DNA of 64,000 nt. Source: Bostrychus sinensis. Lineage: Eukaryota > Chordata > Actinopteri > Gobiiformes > Eleotridae. Below, piece after piece: positions 10,344 to 20,744 of this stretch; position 1 is the first letter of the stretch; each line of letters starts with the position of its first letter. The notes under the pieces are model-generated. The model did no database searches. It was not told the origin of the DNA and saw nothing but the letters and a program-made list of their open reading frames with translations. The position numbers were made by a program, and so were the translations under genes. The stretch lies in assembly GCA_020698575.1 (NCBI GenBank), contig CM036239.1, positions 9,013,263-9,077,262 on the forward strand. The letters run 5' to 3'.

Positions 10344-11094
10344 AAACATAAATAGCATTTGTTTGGACATTGTGGCTAACACTCAGCGACAGCCCTATAG
10401 CACTCAAACTTTCCCAACTTTAATAACAGAATAGAAATATGCTAAATATGCAGGAATGTGACTCAGGCCCATAGATCAGGGTTTATTTTTAGAGGAGGCA
10501 CCACGCTCCCCTACTCTGCCTAATTTTCACCGTTATCTGCAGAAGAGCTGGCACACACAGAGGTAACAAGTGACTGCCTGACTCAGCCTCACAGTTACTT
10601 GGATGCGGTGCAGGATTTTTAGGTAAACAAGCCAGGTAAAGCGGCATTTTTTAAATTTTTTATGTTTTTACATCAAAATTCATTGCACCTTTGGGACTAA
10701 AGTGGCTGCATACAAATCTAACAGCACCTTTCAGCTCAGATAAGTCACAGAGCTCTGTTACTGTGGCGTGAAATAGGTTTCACAGCAGCAGGCGACCTTC
10801 ATCATGTTTATATTATTATGTAATGGAGTCCCAACTGCATTATGGGTAACAAATGTAAGAGATCAGGTATATGTATAGGATACTGTTGACATGTTACAAG
10901 AGAGGAATGCCACGTAAACAAACACTGATCACTATCTCCAGATGAAAGGACCACTGATATTTAATACAAGTAAATAATCTCCTGTCCATTATGATAAAGA
11001 AAGTAAAAGAATAAAATGACTCCAACCTGGCTATTTTAAAAAAAGGTCTAATCAGGGTTGGAAATTAACTAAATACTTTTACTCCAGTCATTTA
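10344..11094. other. Intergenic unique sequence
   Basis: No gene or clear repeat end. Mostly AT-rich single-copy sequence. Confidence 0.4.
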
Positions 11095-11607
11095 TTAAAG
11101 CGGCACTAACTGATTTTGTGACTGTAAAAGTGATGTGTATAAAAAAATGTTGAGTTTGAATGATGATTTCCTAATTCGTCTCCTTGGCGCCGCTCTGTCA
11201 CAGTCTCACACAAACCTGGAAGTCTGTACACAGCCAGGAGCTGTCACAATAACACAGCACAGATCTGGAGTTTGCTTTTAATTCTTTAAAATGAAAAAAT
11301 AAAAATACTGTGAATAAGCTATGACTTTTGAAATAAAACAATAGCTCCTTCACATTATTCCTGATAGATTCTGGTTCTGGATAGATAAAGGATGTATCGA
11401 CCAATCAGAGCGCTCCTGTCCTATGAAAGCGCGTGATTGGTTAAACTGTTCCTTCCCTCGCTCTAAAACAAAACCCTTATAACACAGCCCACAGGTGACC
11501 GCAAAGTCTAATTTCTTCTCAGATAACTTCTGTTATGCTGCACTAATAACTAAATAATTATCTTTACCAAAATACAAGGAAAACAAAATCAGGTAGTGCA
11601 GCTTTAA
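11095..11607. mobile_element. MITE with 25-bp inverted repeats starting TTAAAGC
   Basis: The left end TTAAAGCGGCACTAACTGAT and the right end ATCAGGTAGTGCAGCTTTAA are inverted repeats matching over about 25 bp with few mismatches. The flanks give no certain TSD beyond possible TTA or TTAA, so I leave the superfamily open. No coding. Confidence 0.6.
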
Positions 11608-11695
11608 GTGGATTTTATTAAAATAAATAGATAAAAAATTTCTGAGTACAGTTTGCAAAAAGTAATTATACTTTTAGTTTTACTAATACTTTACT

Positions 11696-12002
11696 CAAGT
11701 GGTTCCCAACGTGGGGTCCAGGGCCCCCTGGGGGTCTGTGAAGGTACTGCAGGGGGCCCGCAGAGGTTCTCTATATAAAGTACAGAAATAGAAATTGAGT
11801 TTGAAATGAATTACAGCTATATACTTGTTTAAAAATACAACTTTTAGACAACATTTGGTGTTTTTATAACATTTTTCTAAAAATCTAAGAAGAAAAACAT
11901 GACATAGTCTTTTGAATATGGTGAAGTTTCATTGTTGGGGGTCCATGAGGGATTTTCAGAAATTTAAGGAGGGCATGATACTCTTGAATTTGGGAATGAC
12001 TG
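11696..12002. mobile_element. hAT-like MITE, GTGGTTCCCAAC family
   Basis: Left end AAGTGGTTCCCAACGTGGGG, right end TTTGGGAATGACTG, with GGGGTCTGTGAAGG and GGGGTCCATGAGGG inside. The TSD-defined copy at 25210-25796 is the same family in the other orientation. No TSD is readable here. Confidence 0.6.
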
Positions 12003-12756
12003 ACTTAATGAGTAAAAATATTTTTTGACCCAAGTAGCAGGGCTTGAAATGAACTTTTTTGCTCTTTGGCCAAGGTGGCAAGCTATTAGCCAGTTAGTGT
12101 TTTTACTTTAGTTCAAATGTTTATTTTGTTATTCCATCATATTCTATAGCATATAATAAGCTTAATCGAATGCAGACCTTGGTTTTATGTTTTTATGTTT
12201 ATCAAATATGTGTAAAACTAGCAGTAATAACAATGGCAGTGATAAAAGTAGTTGTATTTGGATTGCTAATAGCAGTAATAGTAGTAGCAGTAGTAGTAAT
12301 AACTGTACAGGTAGTGGGAATATTAAGTAGTATTAGTAGTTTTTTAGTGAGTAATCTTACACTCAGTACTCCTTTACTTTGTAATATTAGTTTTAAGTAA
12401 TATTTTAATGGAAGAGTCTACTTTTATTTCCATGATTTTGAAGTAACAGCCCTTACTTACTCATTTACTATCTTTCTTAAGTAGGCTTTTTGATACTTCT
12501 TCTTCTACCTTTACCTAAAATGTTAAATCTGAAGGGGGTAGCTGTACCTAAAAGAAGTAAATGTAATGTAAATATTGTTCCAGTGTCCCCAGCTTGCCTG
12601 TCTGTGTCTGAGCGTGTTGCTTTAAGGAGGAGAAGAGGTTTCCCTGTGATCACTGTGGCACTGAGTCATCCAGAGCCAGAGGGAGTCAGTCTGTGGGATC
12701 TGCGTGGGAGAGCTCTATCAGCACTAACTCTATACAGGTTTAGCTCCTACCAAGCC
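12003..12756. other. Intergenic sequence with AGT/ATA-rich stretch
   Basis: About 12225-12400 is rich in AGTAGTA and related trinucleotides, giving a low-complexity hydrophobic open frame that is not a gene. About 12590-12755 is unique and GC-richer; I see no gene in it. Confidence 0.4.

Positions 12757-12798
<42 letters not shown>
12757..12798. repeat. (ATA)n microsatellite
   Basis: About 14 uninterrupted ATA units that directly replace the expected left end of MITE copy D. Confidence 0.95.
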
Positions 12799-12801
<3 letters not shown>

Positions 12802-13256
12802 GCAAGTAAAAAAGTAAAAGTATTTCTCACAGACTCAGCTCATGAATGTGTTAAATGTGAGGGATTTTGCTGATTCCAGATGAAATGAACAAACTGCTGC
12901 AGTAGAAGAGACTGAATCTGTCGCTGAGCTCTTCTCTCTTTATTATTCTGATGTTTCTAAAGCAGTACTACTTTACTGCATCTGTTATATTTAAGTACTG
13001 TGTGTCTACAATGAGGCCATGACAAAAACACATGATTTTAAGCCAAAACTCAAAATATTTTGTACTTCAAACCAAATCATAAATGTAATGGAGTAAAAAA
13101 TACAGATACTTGCTCTAAAATGTAGTGAAGTAGAAGTTAAAATACTCCTTGCAAAATACAAAGTAAAGTACAGATACATCAAATATGCACTTAAGTAAAG
13201 TAACTAAATACTTTACTTTACTTTACTTTACTTTACTTTGTTATATTCCATCACTG
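12799..13256 (-). mobile_element. hAT-type MITE, copy D (left end replaced by microsatellite)
   Basis: Same family and orientation as copy B, running from ACTTGCAAGTAAAAAAGT to a terminal TTCCATCACTG. It contains a small (CTTTA)n expansion at 13211-13239. One end is lost into the adjoining (ATA)n tract, so no TSD can be read. Confidence 0.8.
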
Positions 13257-13420
13257 TTTATATGTCACCTATTTATTTATGAATTGCCTATTTGGTAGCA
13301 CAGCTTCTTGAGTACAATGTTTTGGAAAATAAATTCAGAAAGTGGGCCACAAATTAAAAAAAAAAAATACATTTATACATTTAAATTTATAAGTTACTTG
13401 AGTTAAAGTAGCTATATAGT

Positions 13421-13943
13421 CAGTGGTGGAATGTAACAAACTAAAGTACTTAGTTACTCAGTACAATTTTCATGTATCTTTACTTTACATGAGTAAATTT
13501 TACAAGGGGTACTTTTACTTCACTTCATTTTAGAGCAAGTATCTGTACTTTTTACTCCACTGCTTTTATGAGTTGGTTTGAAGTACAAAGTATTTTGAGT
13601 TTTGGTTTTTGTTGTGCCCTTATTGTCGACACAGTACCTGAGTATAAACGATGCAGCAAAGCAGTACTCTTTAGAAAAACCTCACCTACAGATTCAGTCT
13701 CTTCTGTTGCAACATTAACTGTTAGTTTTCAGTAAAATCCCTCACATTTAACAGATTAATTAGTTCTTGAATTCGTGAGAAATACTTTAACTTTTTTTTT
13801 ACTCACAAGTACATTTGAAAGTTAGTACTTTTATACTTTTACTTAAGTAGAAATGTTCATGAAATACTTTTACTTGAGTATAATTTTGCTCCTTCGATCT
13901 GTGCTTTTACCAAAGTAAAGAAACTGAGAACTTCTTCCACCTC
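13421..13943 (+). mobile_element. hAT-type MITE, copy E, next to the PAWR promoter
   Basis: Starts with a full CAGTGGTGGAATGTAAC end and runs to TTCTTCCACCT at about 13942, where the final CACTG is missing. Internal boxes match the second block of copy C. The CCAAT box of the PAWR promoter begins only 13 bp further on, and exon 1 sequence follows. Confidence 0.82.
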
Positions 13944-14165
13944 GGGGTCTTTCCACCAATAAGACCACAGAGAAGCAGCCCATTGTGGAGAGTTTTCCGC
14001 CCGCTCTCCTCCTCTGGACTTTCGGCTGTCCTCGGCAGTCCTCGGAAGTCTCCGGAGAAGCCCGGTGCCAGGGGCAGAGCGAGCAGCGCAGCGCCTCACC
14101 AGCGCCATTCACGGGAGCGAGCCGTGGGCACACCTGGTCGTACCGAGAGCAGCGGCTTCGAACAG
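13944..14165 (+). promoter_or_regulatory. PAWR: PAWR promoter and probable non-coding exon 1
   Basis: The composition shifts sharply to GC- and CpG-rich sequence (about 13985-14160), typical of a CpG-island promoter. A CCAAT box lies at 13956-13960. A donor CAG|GTACTT at 14165/14166 would end a 5'UTR exon, and an acceptor at 14459 fits it. The transcription start is not visible, so the boundary between promoter and exon is inferred. Upstream lies MITE copy E. Confidence 0.65.
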
Positions 14166-14459
14166 GTACTTTTCAGCTTTAAATCGTGTGTTTGCCCCTC
14201 TGTCACTGCTTTATCATACTTTTCTTTTACTCTTAAAAACTTAATTGCTCGGGAAAAAACGTCTACAGAAACCCGAACTGTAAAAACTTTATCGGAGCAA
14301 ACTTTGAAAACGCGTTGCTTGCTACATTTTTACGCACTGCTATGCGCACGGCGTCGATGGACAATAACTTGTTGTGAAGTTAGAATAAGTTGGTGTGGAC
14401 ATTAAAGTTTACGTTTGTTGTGTGAGAGTGACTTTCTTTTTCCTTGTACCTGTCAACAG
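14166..14459 (+). other. PAWR: PAWR intron 1 (within 5'UTR)
   Basis: Runs from GTACTT to a strong acceptor, a CTTTCTTTTTCC tract ending CAACAG at 14459 (or CAGCAG, using 14462). It is about 0.3 kb and would separate non-coding exon 1 from the start-codon exon. Confidence 0.55.
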
Positions 14460-14483
14460 CAGCCCGGGCTAACCACTTAAGGA

Positions 14484-14498
14484 ATGTGGCGCTATTAG
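14484..14498 (+). promoter_or_regulatory. PAWR: Short upstream ORF in PAWR 5'UTR
   Basis: ATG TGG CGC TAT TAG lies about 100 nt before the PAWR start in the predicted exon 2 leader. It has a G at +4 of the upstream ATG triplet's context only by wobble (T follows ATG), so initiation may be weak; ribosomes could reinitiate at 14596. Confidence 0.35.
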
Positions 14499-14595
14499 GA
14501 CAAGAGGCGAGGACCGAGAGTTCACATCAGCGAAAGCATTTAGCCAAGTTACATTTCACACTGGGCGTGCTAAGAGGAACTAAAAGGGGATAATA

Positions 14596-15084
14596 ATGGC
14601 TACGGGAGGCTTTAAGTCCAACGCAGCCACTGACTTTTTGGAGGAATGGAAGGCCAAACGAGAGAAAATGAGAGCCAAAATGCTAGGGGACATTGCCGCT
14701 GCGACTGGTGCTCCCCTGGCCGCTGCTAACACAAAAAACAGCACTAACAACAGCAATGGCAACCCGGACAGAAGCTCCCCCTCAGGGAACTGCCTGGAAA
14801 CGAGCCACCCTGTCCACCCAGTACCCCCTATACCCGCTGCTCCACCTACAGCCACCCCCAAGAAGGGCCCCCCGCAGACAGAGAAGATCCAGAGCGTCTC
14901 CCCGGGCTCCAGCTTTGTGGCTTGTAACGACAGTGACAAGGACAAGGACAGTCCGTCTCCCAGTAAGGGCAGGGAGAAGAAGAGCTCTGGTCCCAGTGCC
15001 AGGAAGGGGAAAGGACAGATCGAGAAAAGGAAGCTGAGGGAAAAAAGGAGATCAACCGGTGTTGTCAGCATACCGTCCAATGAG
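14596..15084 (+). CDS. PAWR: PAWR (Par-4) exon 2 coding part, residues 1-163
   Basis: The exon encodes the N-terminal half of Par-4, which induces apoptosis selectively in cancer cells, inhibits atypical PKC and NF-kB signalling, and binds WT1 and DAPK3/ZIPK. The protein starts MATGGFKSNAATDFLEEWKA, matching the vertebrate Par-4 N-terminus and followed by KREKMRAK. Residues about 30-125 are a diverged linker rich in Asn, Pro and Ser. Residues 126-163 are nearly identical to mammals and hold the start of the SAC domain: SGPSARKGKGQIEKRK continues into a basic nuclear localisation signal (about 136-152) and RRST, where Thr154 aligns with the PKA target Thr163 of human PAWR. The start has A at -3 and G at +4. 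The exon ends at GAG|GTGAGT in phase 0, the expected junction. I see neither the mammalian ELNNN SPRY-binding motif nor the EEPDG caspase site. Confidence 0.97.
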
Positions 15085-15177
15085 GTGAGTCCGCTCTGCT
15101 CAGTGCACTGGAGGTCAGGGGCAACAGCTTTTGTCTTTATTCCCCTGCTGTCCATCTTATTTTGCATCTTTTAGTCT

Positions 15178-15619
15178 CAGTGGTGGAATGTAACAAAGTA
15201 AAAGTGCTTAGTTAGTTTACTTATGTACAGTTTTTATATATCTGTGCTTTACTTGAGTAGATTTTACAAGGGGTACAACATTTTAGAGCAAGGATCTGTA
15301 CTTTTTACTCCTACATTTCTGAGTTGGCTTGAAGTACAAAGTATTTTGAGTTTTGGCTTATAATCATGTGTTTTTGTCCTACCCTCATTGTAGAAACACA
15401 GTACTTAAATATAACAGATGCAGTAAAGTAGTACTCCTTTAGAAACATCAGAATAATAAAGACAGAAGAGCTCAGCGACAGATTCAGTCTCTTCTACTGC
15501 ACCAGTTTGTTCATTTCTTTAGTAATCAGCTAACTTTTTCTGCAAAATCCCTTACATATAACACATGCATGAGTTGTTGAGTGTGTGTAAATTGAAACTG
15601 AGTATTTCTTTCACCACTG
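15178..15619 (+). mobile_element. hAT-type MITE, copy F, in PAWR intron 2
   Basis: Starts CAGTGGTGGAATGTAAC only about 93 bp after the exon 2 donor and ends TTCACCACTG. It is shorter than copy B because the right part is deleted. The flanks are not duplicated, so the insertion site has decayed or recombined. Confidence 0.82.
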
Positions 15620-16401
15620 ATAATTATATAGAGAAGTTCGGCCATTGGTTGTTTATAAGAATCCTCATTAAATTTGTTATATTGAAGTTTATAGGTAACT
15701 TTTTTTGTTCCTGAGACTGTGCCAAAGAGGTCATGTTTCTGCCTGTGTTGGTTTATGTCTGTTAGCGGGATAAATCAAAAAGTAATGAATGGATTTGGGT
15801 AAAATTTACAGAAAACGTCAGTGAGAATGTGACACGTATTTTTAGTTCATTCAGTACTATTGTGAGATATATTTTTAGCTCATGGGATGGAGCACTTACT
15901 GAACAAGAAGATCTTCGGCTCGAGTCGAGTTGATGTCAGAACTGTGTCTTTAAATTTACCTTTGTGAGCCAGGGCCAGTGTCTTGGGGGAGGTCTGCCCT
16001 CTTCAGGTGCACTAATAACTAAAAAAACCTAGCTCCGTTTTGTCTTGGAATTCCTCTCATTCATGTGTCTGCTTTAATCATCACTGAGGAGAGAGAGAAA
16101 AGTCTGGGGGACACTGTCTTTTGCTGTTGTGTGTACTCCTGTGTGGCTCTCAGGGAAGTGCTGGGCCCCGTTATTGTTACAGAATTGAAGCCATGTCACT
16201 CTCTTACCTAATTCCTGTGGTTCAGGCACATGCAGGAACTCTGATATGAAGCAGTGCCAGCCAACAAATGCTCATGGACTACTTTGTTATGATTATGCAC
16301 TCACAAAAGTTCTCAGACTGTTTGGGGTCTGTTTTTTTTTTTTTTTTACATAGACGACAATGATGCCTTCTCCTAAACCTTTTTCATATTTGATAACTAT
16401 C
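15620..16401 (+). other. PAWR: PAWR intron 2 sequence, nothing recognised
   Basis: Unique intronic sequence with a T-run at about 16331-16347. No exon or repeat end can be defined. Confidence 0.4.
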
Positions 16402-16897
16402 TAGGGTGACCGCCTCAAAAAGTGTGCTAAAAATGGGACAAGTTGTGCAATTTGTCAGGACAAAGAGGGGCGGACTCGAGAAATAAAAGCTTTGTGTACA
16501 TATCTAACCTCATTTAGATAAAGCTCCAGCTGCTACAGTGTAGAGCCTTTAAAACATCTGATGTGCAGTTTGTTTCATCACCAAAAAAACACATTTTGCA
16601 AAGGAACGTCTTTACTAAATCAATTTATAAAAATGAATTCCAGCAGCACCACCTCCACCAGCAAACAGCCCAATGCAGAAAGGACTTTTCCTGAAACACG
16701 GGGACAACTCGGAGAGACAGGACGCCCTCAACTATTTATTCCACATTTGACACCAGAAACACTGACCTGACATTGTTGTTCTTAACTTGGATCACCCTTT
16801 TTAGGAGATCCACTGGGCAACAAGGAAAAAGTGGGACATTATCTTGGGACTAAATGGCTGTGCAGGACAACCAAAAGTAGGACAGGTGGTCACTCTA
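16402..16897. mobile_element. hAT-like element, TAGGGTGACC family
   Basis: Left end TAGGGTGACCGCCTC, right end GACAGGTGGTCACTCTA, forming imperfect inverted repeats. Internal GGGACAAGTTG and GTGGGACATT blocks are typical of this non-coding fish repeat. The flanking octamers match only in part. Confidence 0.6.
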
Positions 16898-17339
16898 TAG
16901 CCACCCCCAGCTCCTCAGGCCATTACCACTTGGAGTTTGAGCAGTTTGTCACTTGGCGCACTGTGTTCTTTTCTTCTGGTCACAAGCCAGACTCTGAGGC
17001 CCTGTGTTTTTGTGTTTTTCCTTAGTAATGCCATTCTGAAATTAATATGAGAGTACAATAACATATGATAGACCTTTGGTGACTATAGTTAACAGAATAG
17101 GCATGGGTTTACCGTTTTTGCCTTTACAAACGCTAACCTTTTTACAAGTAAAAGTTCTAATTCACTGTCCATCAGAGCCAGTAATCCTTAAAAAAATGCA
17201 AATTCATTTTTTTGTATTTTGGCTGAAAAACATGTCCCAGTGTGAGCTGGAGAGGTTTCTGTTTTGTGGGATTCACACAGGCAGAGTGACTATTCTGCTA
17301 AGCTGGGAGCCAAAACAGAAACAACTTTGCGACCTGTAC

Positions 17340-18007
17340 TAGCGATGTGCATTCTGTGAATTTTCTTTATTTGGATGAATTGGTCATCTTAACTAACAAT
17401 TATTGATTAATCGTTAACCACTGCCTTGACATCACTCTTCATTACATTTGATAAATAACTAATAACTAATAAATTTCAAGGTCATGAACCATAATAAAAA
17501 AGTGGCTTTTTTTTAAAACTAAAGACAGTTATAGGCTGTACGTTTTAGGAACCAATTGCTTAATTTTATGTTTAATTTGCCCAAACTCTCCAATGGTACT
17601 GTACCTTTACTCTACTGTACAGCATAACCATTAATTGTTAGTAATTCATTCAATCAATTATGACCATAATGCTGATTAATCTGTTAACCAATTAACTACA
17701 AACACCCCTAACCTGTCCGTGATGAGTTAGAGGCCTAATGCTGGGTTTGGGCTTCATGGTTTGTGGCAAGTGCCAACTATGTGGCTTAATTAAAATTAGG
17801 CAACTGTTTCCTAAAGTATACAAGCCTATAACTTGTCTTTAGTTTTTTTTAAAAAGCCACTTTTTTATTATGGTTGATGACTTTGAATTTAATAAAGAGC
17901 TGTTTTTATAAAACCTGATGATAGGTGATGCCAAGCTGGTGGTTAATCGATAATTGTTTGTTAAGACTACAAATTAATGGAAGATTAACCAATTGTGCAT
18001 CCCTAAT
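17340..18007. mobile_element. DNA element with internal long inverted repeat
   Basis: The ends TAGCGATGTGCA and TGTGCATCCCTA are hAT-like inverted termini. Inside, about 65 bp near 17476-17540 (AACCATAATAAAAAAGTGGC) recurs inverted at about 17822-17892 (GCCACTTTTTTATTATGGTT), so the central part can fold into a long hairpin. No TSD is clear. Confidence 0.6.
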
Positions 18008-18008
18008 T

Positions 18009-18374
18009 TTAATAATGGATTAATCCGATTAGTTGTTGCCATAGTTTATTTAACTGAAAATCACTAAATGCTAAACTAATTCTGGTTCATTTAAAATCAA
18101 CTTGCAATGAATAGTATTTATTTCTATTTGAATTATATGCAATAAAAGACAGACAATGCCAAATGTTTAGCCACAAACTCATGGCTTCTCCTCTGAAAGG
18201 TGCAAACAAAAACTGACCAATACTTTCCTTAAAACAATAGCAAAGATATGGTAGAGGACTGTCTGAGATATTGTTATATTTTTATATTCTTTTTTTTAAT
18301 TTAATATATAATATCTATTCTAATTGACAGATTAATCAGTCATTAATTATCAAAACATTCATTAGTTGCAACCC
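18009..18374. mobile_element. hAT-like MITE, GGGTTGCAACTAATGA family
   Basis: The right end, TCATTAGTTGCAACCC, preceded by AGATTAATCAGTCATTAATT, and the left GGATTAATCCGATTAGTTG match the common fish element with GATTAAT-rich inverted ends. The left boundary against the previous element is approximate. Confidence 0.5.
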
Positions 18375-19472
18375 ATAAAGTATATTTTTGAAGAAGTAAT
18401 AATTCATAAAAATCTCGTGGGATTTGTTTCTCGTCCCCGTCCGTGACTGTAGACTGTCGCACAAAACCGTATCTCTGTAAAATGTTTTTCTTTCTCCTCT
18501 CGTGCACTCAGAGGCTTGAACCATGCAAATGAAGCCTCCTCCTGGTCCAGCTGCCTTTGTGATGTGAATATGAGTGGACAGGTGTGAATAGAGATGCCTG
18601 GGATTATGCCCCGCTTGCTCAGCGCAGTATAATGGCCGCTGAGCATCTGGGGAACCCAATCTTCTGCCTTTTTTGAGGCTATAATGGCCTGATAAAAGCT
18701 CCCTTCTTTATGTGAAAAAGAAACCTCTGAACTGCATCCGTCATTACCACCCCCTGCGTTTTTGGGAAGGTGTCCCCTTTCTCTCACCCAGAACACCGCT
18801 CCTGTCTCGACGGCAGTGTTGTCGGTGACCTTTGACCTGCCCATGACATGCATATACAACACAGGAATGTTGAGAGCCCTGGCTGTGATTGGTTGGAGCT
18901 CGAGCAGCATCTCTCCTAATGTAATGTAAGCGAGTTTTGTTTACAACTGGGCCCTGGGGTAATCCATGATGTTGTCGCTGCTTTTTATGAGACCACTTAA
19001 TGATGATGGCACGCTCAGATGTTCAGGGAGTGTGAAGTTTGGTTCACGTGGACGACATGCGTGCAGCCCACCGGCCTCTTGCAGCGCAGCGAGGAGGTCA
19101 GTAAGTTCAGGGACTCGGGCTCTTCACACGTGGGTCAGAGGATCCAACGCTGGGACGGCGCTCGTTTGACCCTGTGCTTTGTGGATCCAACTCATATTTT
19201 AGACAAGGACACCATTGTTACATCTGTTCTTGACAACCTTTGAAAGTTAAAAGACAATATAGACTGTTGTGAATACAATACCGTTTGGTAATATTTAGGA
19301 TTGTGTTATTTTTGCTAATTAATGTTTCATTAAAAGTAGCCATAGCTAGAATACCTTAAAAACCGTTGGTCTAATTTGCAAAGCCAGGCACCAAACATAT
19401 TTAAAATGGCCTATGTCATCTGTATCTGTTATTCAGTGTTAAAGTACATTCGATTTGTGTTTACAGATGTCT
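18375..19472 (+). other. PAWR: PAWR intron 2 unique sequence
   Basis: About 18410-19180 is less AT-rich than its surroundings and carries overlapping open frames on both strands (18336-18910 minus, 18966-19243 plus). None has a recognisable domain or flanking splice pattern, so I do not call a gene. It could be conserved regulatory DNA. Confidence 0.35.
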
Positions 19473-19480
19473 GGGAAGAC

Positions 19481-19876
19481 TAGGGCTGGGTATTGTTAAA
19501 GGATATTAGGGCTGCACGATATGGAGAAAACATGCGATATTCGATAACGATGTTGAAAATTGCGATAACGATATTATTGCGATATTTGAAAGAGCCTACT
19601 TTTCAAACATAGTAAGTTAAATTCACTACATTTCACAAAAATGTAAGTTCCTGTATTTACAAGGAAAAACAGCGACAAAATCAAAACTTAACACAGACTA
19701 AACCAGGAATGAAACAAGGCTAAGCTGTGACTAAATTAATTAAATTACCACTAAAATTTGACTTTTTAAAATGATTCTTCAGTGTAAATGTCTGTCAGAT
19801 GGAAGACCATAGCATTATTGCGATATATTTAGATTCTTGCGATACGGATATTGCATTTGCTGATATTGCAATAACG

Positions 19877-19952
<76 letters not shown>

Positions 19953-20041
19953 CAGGTCAGCTCATTGCTCAGGTACTGGTATTGAAAAACATGTATTGCT
20001 AAAGTTGTGATATCGAAAACATCTGACTGGTACCAGCCCTA
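19481..20041. mobile_element. hAT-type element TAGGGCTGGGTATTG with a second hAT nested inside
   Basis: A perfect 8-bp TSD GGGAAGAC (19473-19480 and 20042-20049) flanks TAGGGCTGGGTATTG and TGGTACCAGCCCTA ends. Starting at about 19506 a second element (AGGGCTGCACGATATGG family, as at 24619, 57508 and 61555) is inserted. The nested copy runs into a long (TA)n tract before the outer element resumes. Confidence 0.85.
19879..19949. repeat. (TA)n microsatellite
   Basis: About 35 uninterrupted TA units at the end of the nested hAT element. The whole tract can form a cruciform or slipped structure. Confidence 0.97.
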
Positions 20042-20049
20042 GGGAAGAC

Positions 20050-20741
20050 TGCAGGAATGTTGATTAGTTTTGGGTGGGGCGTGTTTCACTGTGAAAGCTT
20101 CTCCAAACAGAGTCTCGTTGTCACAGTAAATGCCACAGGGATTTTAACCTGGAGCAAGGTAAGCAAGGGCTGACTTTTTTGTTGCTTTTCCCCTGTTGGT
20201 GAAACAACAGGAATGCTGAACTCGTTCAATGAAACGTGTCTCTCAAAGTTTCCCAAGCATTAGTTCTCATCAAGAACATTTTGTTTGGTTGACTTATTGA
20301 ATGAACTTTGGTTTGTTTACAAGGGCCACTGTCACTGGAAGTGCTTCAACAGAAACCCAAAGGGAAAAAGTCCCCCCAGAGTTGTTCACTAAAATTCAGA
20401 AATAACAAAAGAAAAAAAAGCAGAAGTCGAGTTATCCCTTCTCCATACAGGCACCCAAAGGTCTCAGCACCTCATAAAACACACAGCGTGATCATAACAG
20501 GCTTGGTACATGGTATGATATGAGTTTTATGTCCTGTAACGTTAGCTGGTTAGCAGCCCAGTATGTCGTCAGATCTCCTGTAATGGTTTAGGATTGCTGC
20601 ATAAATGTACTGCTAACCTTCAATCATGACACTTTTAATAAAGGCTGGCCACACACCCATATTTCTGTACACCCAGTATTTACAGTAGGCACATGTGCAA
20701 GCATGCAAGTGTCACTTTTTTTTTCAGTGTTACAATAACTC
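20050..20741 (+). other. PAWR: PAWR intron 2 sequence, nothing recognised
   Basis: Single-copy looking intron without coding or repeat ends. Confidence 0.4.
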
Positions 20742-20744
20742 TTA

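Noticed and set aside
12490..12873. 127-codon frame with a poly-Ile run
   Set aside because: The run is the (ATA)n microsatellite; the rest is MITE copy D and unique DNA with no motif.
14580..15167. 195-codon minus-strand open frame
   Set aside because: Exact antisense shadow of PAWR exon 2; low-complexity Leu/Ser/Phe translation.
18336..19243. Possible gene from overlapping frames of 67-168 codons
   Set aside because: Frames lie on both strands, have no domain, no splice pattern and no poly(A) or promoter support.
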